Part shown: one piece after another, positions 23,430 to 33,012 of the stretch
Numbering within the stretch: the first letter of the stretch is position 1
Layout of the letters: every line of letters begins with the position of its first letter
NCBI GenBank assembly: GCA_947311845.1
Contig: CAMZMU010000062.1
Coordinates: 44,970,030 to 45,034,029, forward strand
Length of the DNA stretch: 64,000 nt
Source of the DNA: Poa pratensis
Lineage: Eukaryota > Streptophyta > Magnoliopsida > Poales > Poaceae
Direction: 5' to 3'
Position numbers and translations under genes: made by a program
Notes under the pieces: model-generated
Databases searched by the model: none
Told to the model about the DNA's origin: nothing
Seen by the model: the letters and a program-made list of their open reading frames with translations, nothing else

Positions 23430-24801
23430 TGAAAGGATCGAGTAGGTTGACTAGAGGGGGGGGGGGGTGAATAGGCAACTACAAATTTTCTTTTTCTTTT
23501 CAACAAATTTGGGAATTGCTCAAATATAAGTTCTCTAGATATGCAACTAGGTGAACAATCCTATATGATGAGCAATAAACAAGCTAGCAAGATATTCTAA
23601 ACAAGTTAAGCTAGCAATACAAGTAAAGGAAGGTTAAGAGATAACCACACGGTGACGCGGAGATGTTCTACCGAAGTTCACTTCCCAATGGAAGCTACAT
23701 CTCCGTTGGAGAGGTGCGGAGTCACAAAGTGAACTCCGAATAGCCTTGATATGACACACCGTATCTCCCTCGTGTTATCCTCCAATGAGGAGATCCACGA
23801 GCCACTATATGATGCCCTCGAGGTCGGCAACAAACCTTTACAAGGATGAGGCACACTCCACAACCGAATTGGAGGCTCTCACCAAATTCCCGTGGCTCCC
23901 AAAGCCACAAGAATCACAAGGCCGGGGCACGACTCCACAACTTAATTGGAGGCTCCCGGCTAGTCCCCGCGTCTCCCAAAGCCACAAGAACGACCAACGA
24001 CAATCCAAAGTATCAACGAACTTACAAGCTTCAAGCCCTCTCAAGAACGGAGGGAAAATCAAATCGCTTGGGTGGAAGTGTAGATCTAGGCCAACTCTCC
24101 CAAGTCCTAGAAGGACAAGGTGTTTGAGTGGGTAGGGAGAGAGATCTAGTGATTTGAAGCTTTCAACAATGGTGGGGGATTCAGTTCTGGTCGTGGTACC
24201 CTGTCCAAGGTAGGAGAAGGCCTTTATATTGTGCTCCCAGATTCTAGCCGTTGCAGACAAGTAAATCGGATAATCCGATACAAGTCAGCATCGGATAATC
24301 GATTCCATCGGATAATCCGATTCTTCCCAAACCGGATAATCCGGATAACTTCCGTGTGCGGTTGCTCCTAGTCCTTAGCAGAATTCCAGCTGTTCCTGAC
24401 AATCGGATAATCCGATTCTTCCCAAATCGGATATTCCGGATATCTTCAGTGTGCGGTTGCTTCTAGTCCTTAGCAGAATTCCAGCAGACTCAGCAAATCG
24501 GATAATCCGAATCATCCAACATCGGATAATCCGGATAGCTCCAGTGAGCCAGAAACCTGGTTGCTTCAGGGTCCTTAGCCGAATTCGAGCAGTCCTTGCA
24601 AATCGGATAATCCGATACATCCTTGATCGGATAATCCGATTCCCTCCAGCAACAATGCAGGCTCTTTTCAACTCCCTTTTTGGATTTGATGCAAAGATGT
24701 TTTAATCACCTAAAACCTGCATCACTTGATTCACATGTTAAATCATCACTAGTGTTGTTGCCTAACACACAAAACACAAGGGATTAAGAAATGTCCTTTC
24801 A
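23430..24801 (-). repeat. Sirevirus 5' LTR (the only LTR left)
   Basis: A 1372-bp LTR with matching ends TGAAAGGA and TCCTTTCA. A G-run of about 13 bases lies at 23456-23468. Its distal part (24255-24650) holds an array of CGGATAATCCG motifs inside a roughly 100-bp tandem repeat. Confidence 0.9.
24255..24650. repeat. Array of ATCGGATAATCCGAT motifs in LTR
   Basis: About ten copies of CGGATAATCCG (variants CGGATATTCCGG and CGGATAATCGAT) are set within units of roughly 100 bp. The units also share CGGTTGCTTCTAGTCCTTAG and GAATTCCAGC (near 24359, 24455 and 24559). Confidence 0.85.
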
Positions 24802-25080
24802 GATATTTAAGCTTGTTACTGAGGATGGAGTTTTGCAAACTTTCTCGAGAAGAAAGTATATGGGCTCAAAGGCACTGCTCTAGGCGTTCTGGAAACCATG
24901 GGACTCACATTCCTGGGCGTAACTATGACGAAGAAACATTGTTTTCGCTTTGGATTGTTTAACACTCGCTGGAAAATAACGCGGACGTTCGATGCTCCGT
25001 GATTAAATCCCCCCGTTTTGGTTAGTTTCCGACGAACCAAGCGGGGCCTTAATCTACACAGAGGACCAAAAAACACCAAG
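24802..25080 (+). mobile_element. LINE continuation after the nested insertion
   Basis: Starting at the base after the Sirevirus LTR, the reading IFKLVTEDGVLQTF, RRKYMGSKAL and FWKPWDSHSWA matches the next part of the LINE protein that stops at 4299. It fades by about 25080. No poly(A) tail or target duplication was found. Confidence 0.82.
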
Positions 25081-25560
25081 TGGCGAATTATTATTGAAAA
25101 TTAATAATTTTTTGACTAGTATCGTACTCGGGTGCACTAGAAATTGCTAGATTCATGATCTTTACTAACAGAAAGATATAATTGGGGGGGGGGGGGGGGG
25201 GAGAGGGGAGGAAGGCATGCACGATGCAAGGTGATTTTATTATTTTGGTTGATTCTCTTAGAAAAATGTGGCTTCTACGTGATTTGTTTTAATTCTCTTT
25301 CTAGTATATACTTTTACTAAGTAACTTTAGGGCTTCTGTGCAGCCCATATTTGGATCCTCACGATATTTGGAGAGGCATAGCCCCATACTTTTTGGAAAC
25401 TAATGCAGCAAAACAAAGTGTTTCAGTTTGAAACTCTATGGTAAATAGAACAAAACAAGTGAGATCAATTCACTACCTTCACACATTTTATTCCTGTGAT
25501 ATAGCCATATGTTTGCGTTAGTAATAAAATCAAAAGAAATTCCAAATCTATCATTTAAGG
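25081..25560. other. Non-coding stretch with poly-G tract
   Basis: Holds a run of about 16 G at 25186-25201 and AT-rich sequence. I see no gene or terminal repeats. Confidence 0.5.
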
Positions 25561-25940
25561 ATTGAAACAACTACAAATATGTTGTAATCTATCTCAAGTA
25601 AAGGCAAAACCCACTCATTCTCCCTTTTGGAAAGGTTTGATGCGGGTAAAAGATGATTTCTTAAATAGAGGTTGTTTTACGATTGGAGATGGTAGGACTG
25701 CGCGGTTCTGGAAAGACACTTGGTTAGTATATGGGAGACACATCTTTTTAAGCAATACCCTTCTCTTTTATAATATTGTGCAACATAAATAGATTTCTAT
25801 TGCTGATGTTCTTTCTCCCGTCCTACCAAATAATAGCTTCAGAAGATCATTGACTGCCATAGGATAATGATGATTAATCTTCCTGATGAGGCGGATACGT
25901 TTAACTGGAAGCTTACTACTACATGTCTATTTACTACAGG
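25561..25940 (+). mobile_element. Second LINE fragment (zf-RVT region)
   Basis: Reads SPFWKGLMRVKDDFLNRGCF, then IGDGRTARFWKDTWL and YNIVQHK, typical of the C-terminal region of plant LINE reverse transcriptases. After a stop, weak homology continues to about 25940 (ISIADVL; then DEADTFNWKLTT). It overlaps in family position with the end of the fragment at 24802-25080, so it is a different LINE copy. Confidence 0.78.
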
Positions 25941-25959
25941 ATAATGATGATTACTTTGC

Positions 25960-26480
25960 GGGAGTTTGTTATCATTTGTGCGCATAATGGTCAACGTTAC
26001 ATGGGCCCACTAAGTTCTTGAAAAGAGTAGCTCGTGGTCCACGTAATGGCGGGAAACTCATTTATATACAAGTGAGTGACTTATAATCCAAACTCAAAAC
26101 TTCATATGGAATTGGTAGTCTTGCTATCCTTGTACTGCGTAACGCAAAGGCACACACTCACAACATTGGAATCTGCACAGTACTACATATATGTCATGTT
26201 TTGTCACCTTCACCACAACTACGGGACACCTTAGTGGATAAGGATAGACCCATCATTATAGCATACCAATACGTTAATTATAACAAATGGTAGTTCCATC
26301 TTTCATTAGTCTCAAATTTAAACGTAGGTGACGCACAACCAAGGTAATACGACTATTAAGACATATTAAAGAGGAAGATTGCATTTAGCAAGGAAGCTTG
26401 GAAGGGGGAGGAAAGCCAAAGGTATCGTCCAGCCTGTTCTTCTGCTTCATTCATTTCACTCTCATAATTGATCGAGTGTC
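25960..26480 (+). repeat. Diverged duplicate of the PWWP gene upstream region (copy A)
   Basis: Shares ordered blocks with 27060-27810: GTTACATGG(g)CC, TTGAAAAGAGT, GGTAGTCTT(g/a), CTCACAACATTG, GTGGATAAGGAT-like, TAGTTCC, TTTCATTAGT, TTTAGC(a/g)AGGAAGCTTGGA and CATTCATTTCACTC. The coding region is not part of copy A. Confidence 0.75.
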
Positions 26481-27059
26481 CTATTCTTGAAATCTTTGGC
26501 TTGAAGAGGGTTTTAGACTGTATGCAGGGTATGTGTTCAAGCCTCCAAGGGGTCATATGTAGCGCTTGATGTTAGCCAAAAGTGGTAATATGATATGGAG
26601 ATAAGCTGATTAAACTTTTTAACTTCTATCCAGTGATTTTGTAAATGTATACCTATTACAACTTCCCTTCCAACGTACAAACTTTTTGGTGAAATGCTTC
26701 CAGGGCCTTTAAGAATCGCATAATTGTGTTGTAACTTTTATATGTTGTTTTAGAATATCGCTATCGTTCGAGATGATACAACTATGATGAAAAATTTGTG
26801 AATCTTTTGTGTTTAGTACTGAACATATTGTCATTCATCCATCGGATTTTTGTTTACTTGGAACTTACATGCAAATATAGAATAGTTGCGTTGCGCCGAC
26901 ATATACATGAGAGTAGGGGATCCGAGCAAAGGTGGACGAAGCGGGAGACGAGATAAGAATTTTAATGCAACATTTTTTTACAAGCAATGTTACCTTTATT
27001 ACTATCTGCACCATCCATATTCAAATTCAGTTGTTGGATACCAGCTGAATTTACCCCGT
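26481..27059. other. Spacer between duplicated upstream copies
   Basis: AT-rich DNA with no convincing ORF or repeat. Confidence 0.45.
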
Positions 27060-27810
27060 GTTTTTGTGGGAGTTATTTATGATTTGTCGATTAAAACAGA
27101 CAATGTTACATGGTCCATAGAGTCATTGAAAAGAGTTTATGGCTGACATATTGTAGAAACTCATTCACAAGGCAACTACCATATAACCCACACTCAATAC
27201 TTTATATAGAATGGGTAGTCTTAACATCCTTACATCGTGCAACACAAAGCCGCACTCACAACATTGACATCCCCAAATCAATCTAAGCCCCGTTTTGTCG
27301 GATTCGACATTGATGACCGACGTCCCTCATGGATAAGGATGGATCCAACGTATAGCATCACGATGGCCGACTACGATGGAACTAGATACTTCCGAAAATA
27401 TGCGCATGATTTTGTCGAGGGATTCTTCTATGAGTGTTAGTGTTTAACACATGTTGTTAATGACTATACAACCCTATATCCAACCACAACATGCTTTGTT
27501 GAGAGAGAGAAACGGTGAATATTGAGTGTTATTTTTTTTCTTGTGTTCCTTCTATTGCCTTGACATTTGATGAATATATCGGAAGTTTTTCCCGCAACAA
27601 GAAAACGTTGAAGGTGAAATAAAGTGACATGTGAGCGACCAATCCCTTAGTCATACAAAAGGGTAGTTCCGACTTTCATTAGTGTGTGATTTGAACTTGA
27701 CACGGTTTAAGACGATGATTGTGTTTAGCGAGGAAGCTTGGAGAAGAGAGGAAGGGAAAGGACAAGGCACCGCCGCACCGTCCGTTGCTCCATTCATTTC
27801 ACTCCCATCG
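27060..27810 (+). promoter_or_regulatory. Upstream region of PWWP gene (copy B of duplication)
   Basis: The block collinear with copy A lies directly upstream of the ATG at 27849 and contains about 250 bp not present in copy A (roughly 27370-27620). The best conserved part is the last 100 bp before the CDS, which probably includes the 5' UTR. I see no clear TATA box. Confidence 0.6.
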
Positions 27811-27848
27811 ATCCAGCGAGGGGCTGAAGCCCTAAACCAGAAATCGCC

Positions 27849-29345
27849 ATGTCCGACCACATCGACCTCAACGCCGCCGCCCCCCAAACCCTAGCCCCGG
27901 CCAAGCGCGGCCGCGGCCGCCCCCGCAAGAACCCCCCGCCCCCACCCCCCACCAGCGCCATCGCCACTCCCCCACCCCCCGCGGCGCCGGATCCCGCCGC
28001 CCTAGCCGGTGCTGGCGCTGGGGCGGTGGGATCCTTCGCCCCCAAGGACCTGGTCTGGGGCAAGAAGCTCGCGCACCCGTCCTGGCCCGGCGAGGTCCTC
28101 TCCGTCGCCTCCGGCGGCGCGCAGCTCCTCGTCTCCTTCTTCGGCGAGAAGGCCCTCGCCTGGTGCGACGCGGCCCAGCTCAGGCCCTACGAGGCCTACT
28201 TCCCCGTGGGGGAGCTCTACGACGGCGAGGCCGACGACTTCGACGCCGCCGTCGACGCCTCCCTCGACGAGTTCTCCCGCCGCGTCCAGGCCGCCCTCAC
28301 CGCCGCCGCCGACGCACCCGCCTCCCTGAGGCGGCCCTTTGTTCCGCGGGATTTCATCACCTCGCTCCAGGATTTGGCCGCCGACCGCATGGGCTTCAGC
28401 AACCGGGTGGAGGCTGCCATCACCAAGGCGCATCTCAGGGCCTTCGATGTGTTCAGGGGTTTGCCTGACCCCCCTGTGTACACCTTGGAGCTCGGCATAG
28501 TGGATGCTGATGCCTTGGCTACTCCTCCTCCCATGGGTAGGGGTAGGAATGCTGCTGCGATAGAGGGTAACGGCGACTACTCGTCGACCCCACCATCCCG
28601 CCGGGGGAGGAAGAGGAAGGAGGAAGTCCAGGAGCTGGATTCCGATGAGGATTGGGACCCACGCAAGAAGGGTGGAAGTGACTCTGATACTGATGTAGAT
28701 ATGGGGCGTAAGAGGGCCTCGAGGGGCAGGGGCAGCGGCAGCGGTGCGCCACGCGGTGGCGGGAGCGGGAGGCCGCGCGGGAGGCCTAGGAAAACGGATG
28801 CTCCGAGGCCCTCACAGACACAGGTGAAGGATGAGGAGGTGGAAGAGAAATTAGAGTATCCACCGGCTGCTGAATTGTTGCTTCAGCTTACATCGGTTGC
28901 TGCCGATCCATTCAACTTCAAGGGTTATGATTCTGTGCACCTGATTTTTAGCTTCTTCTCAAAGCACAAGGACTCGGGAGTGCTGACCGCTTGCGATGAT
29001 AAAGAGCTGTTGGAGACATTGGGTGGCAAGAAGGGCAGGAAAAAATCCGTTGGAAGTTTTACAAAGGCTAAACATGAGATTGATGAAGAAGAACTGGAGA
29101 CTGCTGATGGCCAGAGGGGCAGGAGGAAGTCTGCTGGGGGCATCTACTCGGCTAGAAAGGCAGAGGATTCGTACTGGTGTGACATTATCATCAGCGATTT
29201 TGATGATAATGACAGTGATTACGAAGGCAGTAAAAGGAAGCGGTCTTCTCAGAATAGAAATGGCAATAAGAAGACAAAGCAGGAGGAGGCCCCTCAAGAT
29301 GAGGCTTCTACTGATCGGTTGCCATCGGCTCCTCAAATTCCTTAG
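27849..29345 (+). CDS. PWWP-domain, AT-hook chromatin protein
   Basis: A single open exon of 498 codons. Residues about 18-29 form an AT-hook (KRGRGRPRKN). The PWWP domain begins near residue 65 with DLVWGKKLAHPSWPGEV, where HPSWPG stands for the P-W-W-P core, and SFFGEKALAWCDAAQLRPY follows. A second AT-hook-like GRPRGRPRKT lies near residue 310, with acidic and basic low-complexity stretches and nuclear-localisation-like KRKEE and KRKRSS. PWWP domains read methylated histone tails, and plant relatives act in chromatin complexes. The nearest types are PWWP-domain (PDP-like) proteins. The stop TAG at 29343-29345 is followed in the same frame by coding-like sequence up to a GT donor near 29380, so the ancestral protein may have been longer. 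Confident in family, not in specific function. Confidence 0.9.
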   Translation: MSDHIDLNAAAPQTLAPAKRGRGRPRKNPPPPPPTSAIATPPPPAAPDPAALAGAGAGAVGSFAPKDLVWGKKLAHPSWPGEVLSVASGGAQLLVSFFGEKALAWCDAAQLRPYEAYFPVGELYDGEADDFDAAVDASLDEFSRRVQAALTAAADAPASLRRPFVPRDFITSLQDLAADRMGFSNRVEAAITKAHLRAFDVFRGLPDPPVYTLELGIVDADALATPPPMGRGRNAAAIEGNGDYSSTPPSRRGRKRKEEVQELDSDEDWDPRKKGGSDSDTDVDMGRKRASRGRGSGSGAPRGGGSGRPRGRPRKTDAPRPSQTQVKDEEVEEKLEYPPAAELLLQLTSVAADPFNFKGYDSVHLIFSFFSKHKDSGVLTACDDKELLETLGGKKGRKKSVGSFTKAKHEIDEEELETADGQRGRRKSAGGIYSARKAEDSYWCDIIISDFDDNDSDYEGSKRKRSSQNRNGNKKTKQEEAPQDEASTDRLPSAPQIP

Positions 29346-30964
29346 ACGGTGCAGGCTAAGGCAGCTATGTTACTATTGGAGGTACGCATCTTCTGACATT
29401 TCAATCATATTTCCTGATTCGTTCACTCCTGCCAACTTAGTGCACCCACATTATGAATACAGGGAAATGCGTTATGAAGACGGGAGCAAGGGAACATAAG
29501 TTTGTGTCACCGACTTAGAGCTAGGAGACTCACTGACCAGGTCAAGTGAGTTGTTGAGTTGGCCAGTTGGGTGTGAGAAGTTTTAGGTTCTGTCTAGTTT
29601 CATGCATTTGGAGGACTGCTTGTTGTACCTTGGGTCAGGTCAGAGGTAGCTTAAATGATGTATTAGATGGTGGATGTCTATCCTTGTTATCTTAGCAACT
29701 TATCGTTCTGTATTGTCTAGAAATCAACGTAGAGCTGTGGATCTTTATGATATGCTGTTCTCTCAGCTTGTGTTTCCAATTTAGGCCCTAGTTCACTTTA
29801 ATTTCCTTCTTATATGTTTCAACACTAGTAGTTTTTTCTTTTGCGTAGACTGTTTTAATAGTTGTTTCAAGAAAAAACTGCGGTAGCATGGCATGCCAAA
29901 AACATACTAGTAGATATAGATTGATCTTATTTTCAAAGTAGAGATAAGAATTGACGATCACTCTTTCACCGAGCTAAATCTGAATTAATGTTTTCAATGC
30001 ATATGTGATGTGTCCTAGTAACTGCTTATGCTTAGTGTTCACACGTGTGGAAGCTCATCTACTTGTGTCCTGTGCGGTACAGAAAGGTTGCTATGACCAG
30101 GGTGGATTTGGGAATCACAACCATCTTGTTTGAAGTATTACACAAATTGTTTTTTTGGTATACGTCCCTGCAATAACTTTAGAGCCTCTTAGGTTCCAGT
30201 GTGGACTTCTGTAATGTGATGTGAACCCTTTGTAGCATGGTTCATGCAATTATGTTGTATATAAGCTGGTGAACGATTGCACATATTTTGTCGTAAGTTA
30301 CAAATGCCAGTTCATCACTTACCACTTTTGTTTGCATGCCAACCTTCCCATGTTGAGTTTCCCACATCCTTTATCTGTCTGGTCTTAGAAGTTGTATGCT
30401 ACCTTATTTCTTTACGCTTCTACTAGACAGGAACAAAGAAAGAAGATCCTTAAAGGGGGATACCACTTTACTATGTTTGCTGCTAGATTTGACAATCACG
30501 GCTATTTTAGCAACCAGATGCACTGTCTTGTATAAGTGGAAAGTCTGTAGATCATGATTTGCCGTTTATTTTGCTGGTTAGGGTGAATAATATAATTTCA
30601 CTCACTCAGATGTGGATTATTTATCTTCCTATCTACAATCGTTACACCCCTTCTTTGGATCAACCGCATGGTCTATAGTGTTATTTTAGTTGTTAAGAGT
30701 CGGTCTTTCCTTAGCCCACTTGAACTGTCGCCAGCGTCTCACATGGCCAATTCTGTGTAGTGAAACAACTTTACTAGCATAATCTTTGTACTTCAACATT
30801 GTAGATTACAATGTACCTCCATTTTCGTGATGATATGGTGGGCATGACCAGCTTGCTGTTTACCTTTGTATAGGATAGCTTAGTTTTCTTGCTTGGCATG
30901 CATATTACCTATGAGTGATAACCTTGCAATCTATCAGCGTGTGCTTTAAGGACTTTTTAAAGGT
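29346..30964. other. 3' side of PWWP gene and intergenic DNA
   Basis: The first 35 bp look like former coding sequence (see PWWP entry). The rest is AT-rich, probably UTR with an intron plus spacer. I see no further gene. Confidence 0.5.
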
Positions 30965-31810
30965 TGTATGCTGTCAGAAGTGAACCCGTATGCATTGCCG
31001 GGGAACCGGGGTCTCCCGGGAACCGGGTGCGTGGGGCTGCTTCACGACGAGAGGGCGGCGAGGTGTATCCGGCGACTAGAATTCAGCCGGGAAGTCATCC
31101 CCGGGAAGAGCGCAGTTTCCGGGAAGAAAGGGACCTGCTACGTGGCGGGCACATTCTGCGCCACCGCCCCGACAAGGGTTGCTTCGCAGGGAAGGAAGAC
31201 ACAGCAGACGACGCCGCCAAGACCTGGCTCGCAGTCCAATCAACCCAGCGCAGTGCCCGGACCTTTGACAAGACAAGACTTGCGGTCTCCTCCGCCCCGG
31301 CGAAACGGACGGCATGGAGGACAGCAAGGTGGCGCGCGGCCACGAAGACAACCGGCGGGTGCCACCTTGGCATGCGCTCGACGCGTGCCTTGCTTCGGTG
31401 GCAAGCACGACATGACCACTTGTGGTGTCCGCTTGGCATATAAAATGAGGCCCTAGGTCATTTTGAATGGGAGAAGAACCATTGCAAGCCGTCACCTTGA
31501 GCTCTCCACTTAGACTCGGCACTTAGACTCGGGGGCTGGAAGAACAACACCCGGGAACCCCTGGACGTGTTCTTCCCCAGCTCACGAGGGTAGTGTAGCT
31601 CTTGTTGTCATCCCACTGTAAATCATCACCTCGACAATACATCCAGACAAGCAGGACGTAGGGTGTTACGCGGCAACGCGGCCTGAACCTGGGTAAATCT
31701 TTGTGTGCTTGTGTTTGAGTTCGGGGACCGAATCCGGAGCACCTCGCGGTCTCCTACCGAACAAATAGGGGGTGCCTAGCACCCCGGTGTCCGTGTACCG
31801 ATACGCGACT
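30965..31810 (+). mobile_element. Gypsy LTR-like sequence (solo LTR or remnant)
   Basis: A GC-rich island in AT-rich DNA with a TATA box (CATATAAAATGAGG near 31435). It also has GACTCGGGGGCTGGAAGAAC near 31525, and a tail (GACAAGCAGGACGTAGGG, CCTGAACCTGGGTAAATC, TCCTACCGAAC) like the R/U5 end of the LTR at 10498. No internal domain follows. I could not fix exact ends or a target duplication, so a truncated copy is also possible. Confidence 0.68.
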
Positions 31811-32399
31811 TTTCAGTTTTCTCTTGAATAAAACATTTGATTGTTTGTCGGGGCAAAATGTTCCAGTGATATGGAGAGGGATGGCCACAATTTTCTTCTT
31901 CTTTTCAGTCGGTCAGAGCACGCACTGGATTTGTAATGTTTGGAGAGCTGTACCTGTAACGTCTAGAAGTGTGCTTTTCCCTTGAGCTGGTCAAGACTTG
32001 TGCTTGACTTGTGCTTGTACTTGGAGGGTAGAAAGTAAGCTCCTCTTGTATCGTGTCCGAGTTATCATCTGAAGACCCATCGGGAATGTGATGTTCAGGT
32101 AGCACTGGGTAGAAGTTAGTGGTGGTGCAAAACCTAGCTGAGTCCAGGTACAACAGGTGCCGATACGACGACCTTCAGTCCCCAGGCACATGGTCCTGAG
32201 AGTCGTGCACCGCCACCGGTGGCCAAGAGGAGGAGGAAAGATCACACAGGCGGTGGTCGTGAGCTATCGAGGTCAAAACGGAGGCCAAGCTCGCGGCTTG
32301 CCGCTCCACTGACATCAACACCCCATGGGGAAAGCTTTTTTTCTTAAGCTTGGGAACGCAACAATTCTCAGGGCAAAGTGTGTAGAGACTTTGAGAACA
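31811..32399. other. Intergenic, nothing recognised
   Basis: Short ORFs on the minus strand (about 31905-32245) have no family features. I see nothing else. Confidence 0.45.
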
Positions 32400-32800
32400 T
32401 GCCGTATCATTTTCAGTTTTTTTAAAAAATTATAAATATTTTTATTGAATTTTTTCAAACAGAGGGATCACCGGTGCTCAAGAGGCCTCAGGAGGCAAAG
32501 TGAACTCTCGCTTCTCCACTTTCTATACACGTTTCATTAAAAAAAGATATATACTATAAGTGCGTAAAATCACAATGAGAAATATGGGATACACAAAAAT
32601 AACAAAATTTAGAAATTTGAAACAACTATACTCGGATATATACATGTCTCATTTTTGTGTAGCTCAAAATGAAAAATATTTCACATTGTGATTTTGCACA
32701 CATGTAGAATTCATCAGAGAACATGCATGATTGTTTTTAAAACTTTAAAAAAATAAAAAATCAAACAGAGGGAGCACCGGGAGCGAGGAATCTTCGCTCA
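32400..32800. mobile_element. Fold-back MITE-like element
   Basis: The arms are self-complementary. AAAATCACAATGAGAAATAT near 32565 pairs with ATTTCACATTGTGATTTT near 32680, and GGGATACACAAAAAT pairs loosely with CATTTTTGTGTAGC. The phrase TCAAACAGAGGGA(t/g)CACCGG occurs near both ends (about 32455 and 32761). The same internal pattern is seen at 51930-52325. Ends are approximate. Confidence 0.6.
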
Positions 32801-33012
32801 GAAGCGAAGGGGGCCCAACCACGTCTTCTCCAAGGAAAAAAAATCACGAATGATCCAGGCCCAACTCCGCCGCGGCGCCCAGCCCAACGGTTCCTTCCAT
32901 CTCCACCCCGTCAGCCGTCACCGTCACTCGCGCACAGACGCACCGCCGCGGCCTCGTCACTCTTCTCTGCTCCGCGCCTCCGGCGTCGTCTACTCGCCCC
33001 TCTACCCTGCAG

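Larger units (their letters stand above)
4300..24801 (-). mobile_element. Sirevirus-type Copia retrotransposon, 3' LTR missing, split by a Gypsy insertion
   Basis: Read on the minus strand the order is 5' LTR (23430-24801), primer-binding site, gag, [Gypsy insertion 10498-20941], integrase, reverse transcriptase/RNase H, long spacer, envelope-like ORF, then an abrupt end at 4300. An envelope-like ORF after pol and a long gag mark the Sirevirus (SIRE) lineage. The LTR ends are TGAAAGGA...TCCTTTCA. Both outer edges abut the two halves of one LINE reading frame (ends 4299, resumes 24802). No second LTR and no 5-bp duplication is visible at the left edge, so the 3' LTR and a few target bases were lost. 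Coding parts are broken by frameshifts and stops. Confidence 0.88.

Noticed and set aside
25186..25201. Poly-G run as a quadruplex-forming regulatory site
   Set aside because: A single uninterrupted G run with no neighbouring gene start; such runs are often simple slippage or assembly artefacts.
25561..25940. Taking the LINE scrap at 25.6 kb as the continuation of the split LINE
   Set aside because: It repeats a part of the protein already represented at 24900-25000, so it belongs to another LINE copy.
28002..28534. Open frames antisense and shifted within the PWWP gene
   Set aside because: Shadows of a GC-rich exon; low-complexity translations without family features.
31076..31522. ORFs in the LTR-like island near 31 kb
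   Set aside because: GC-driven open frames inside an LTR with TATA and R/U5-like motifs; no domain.
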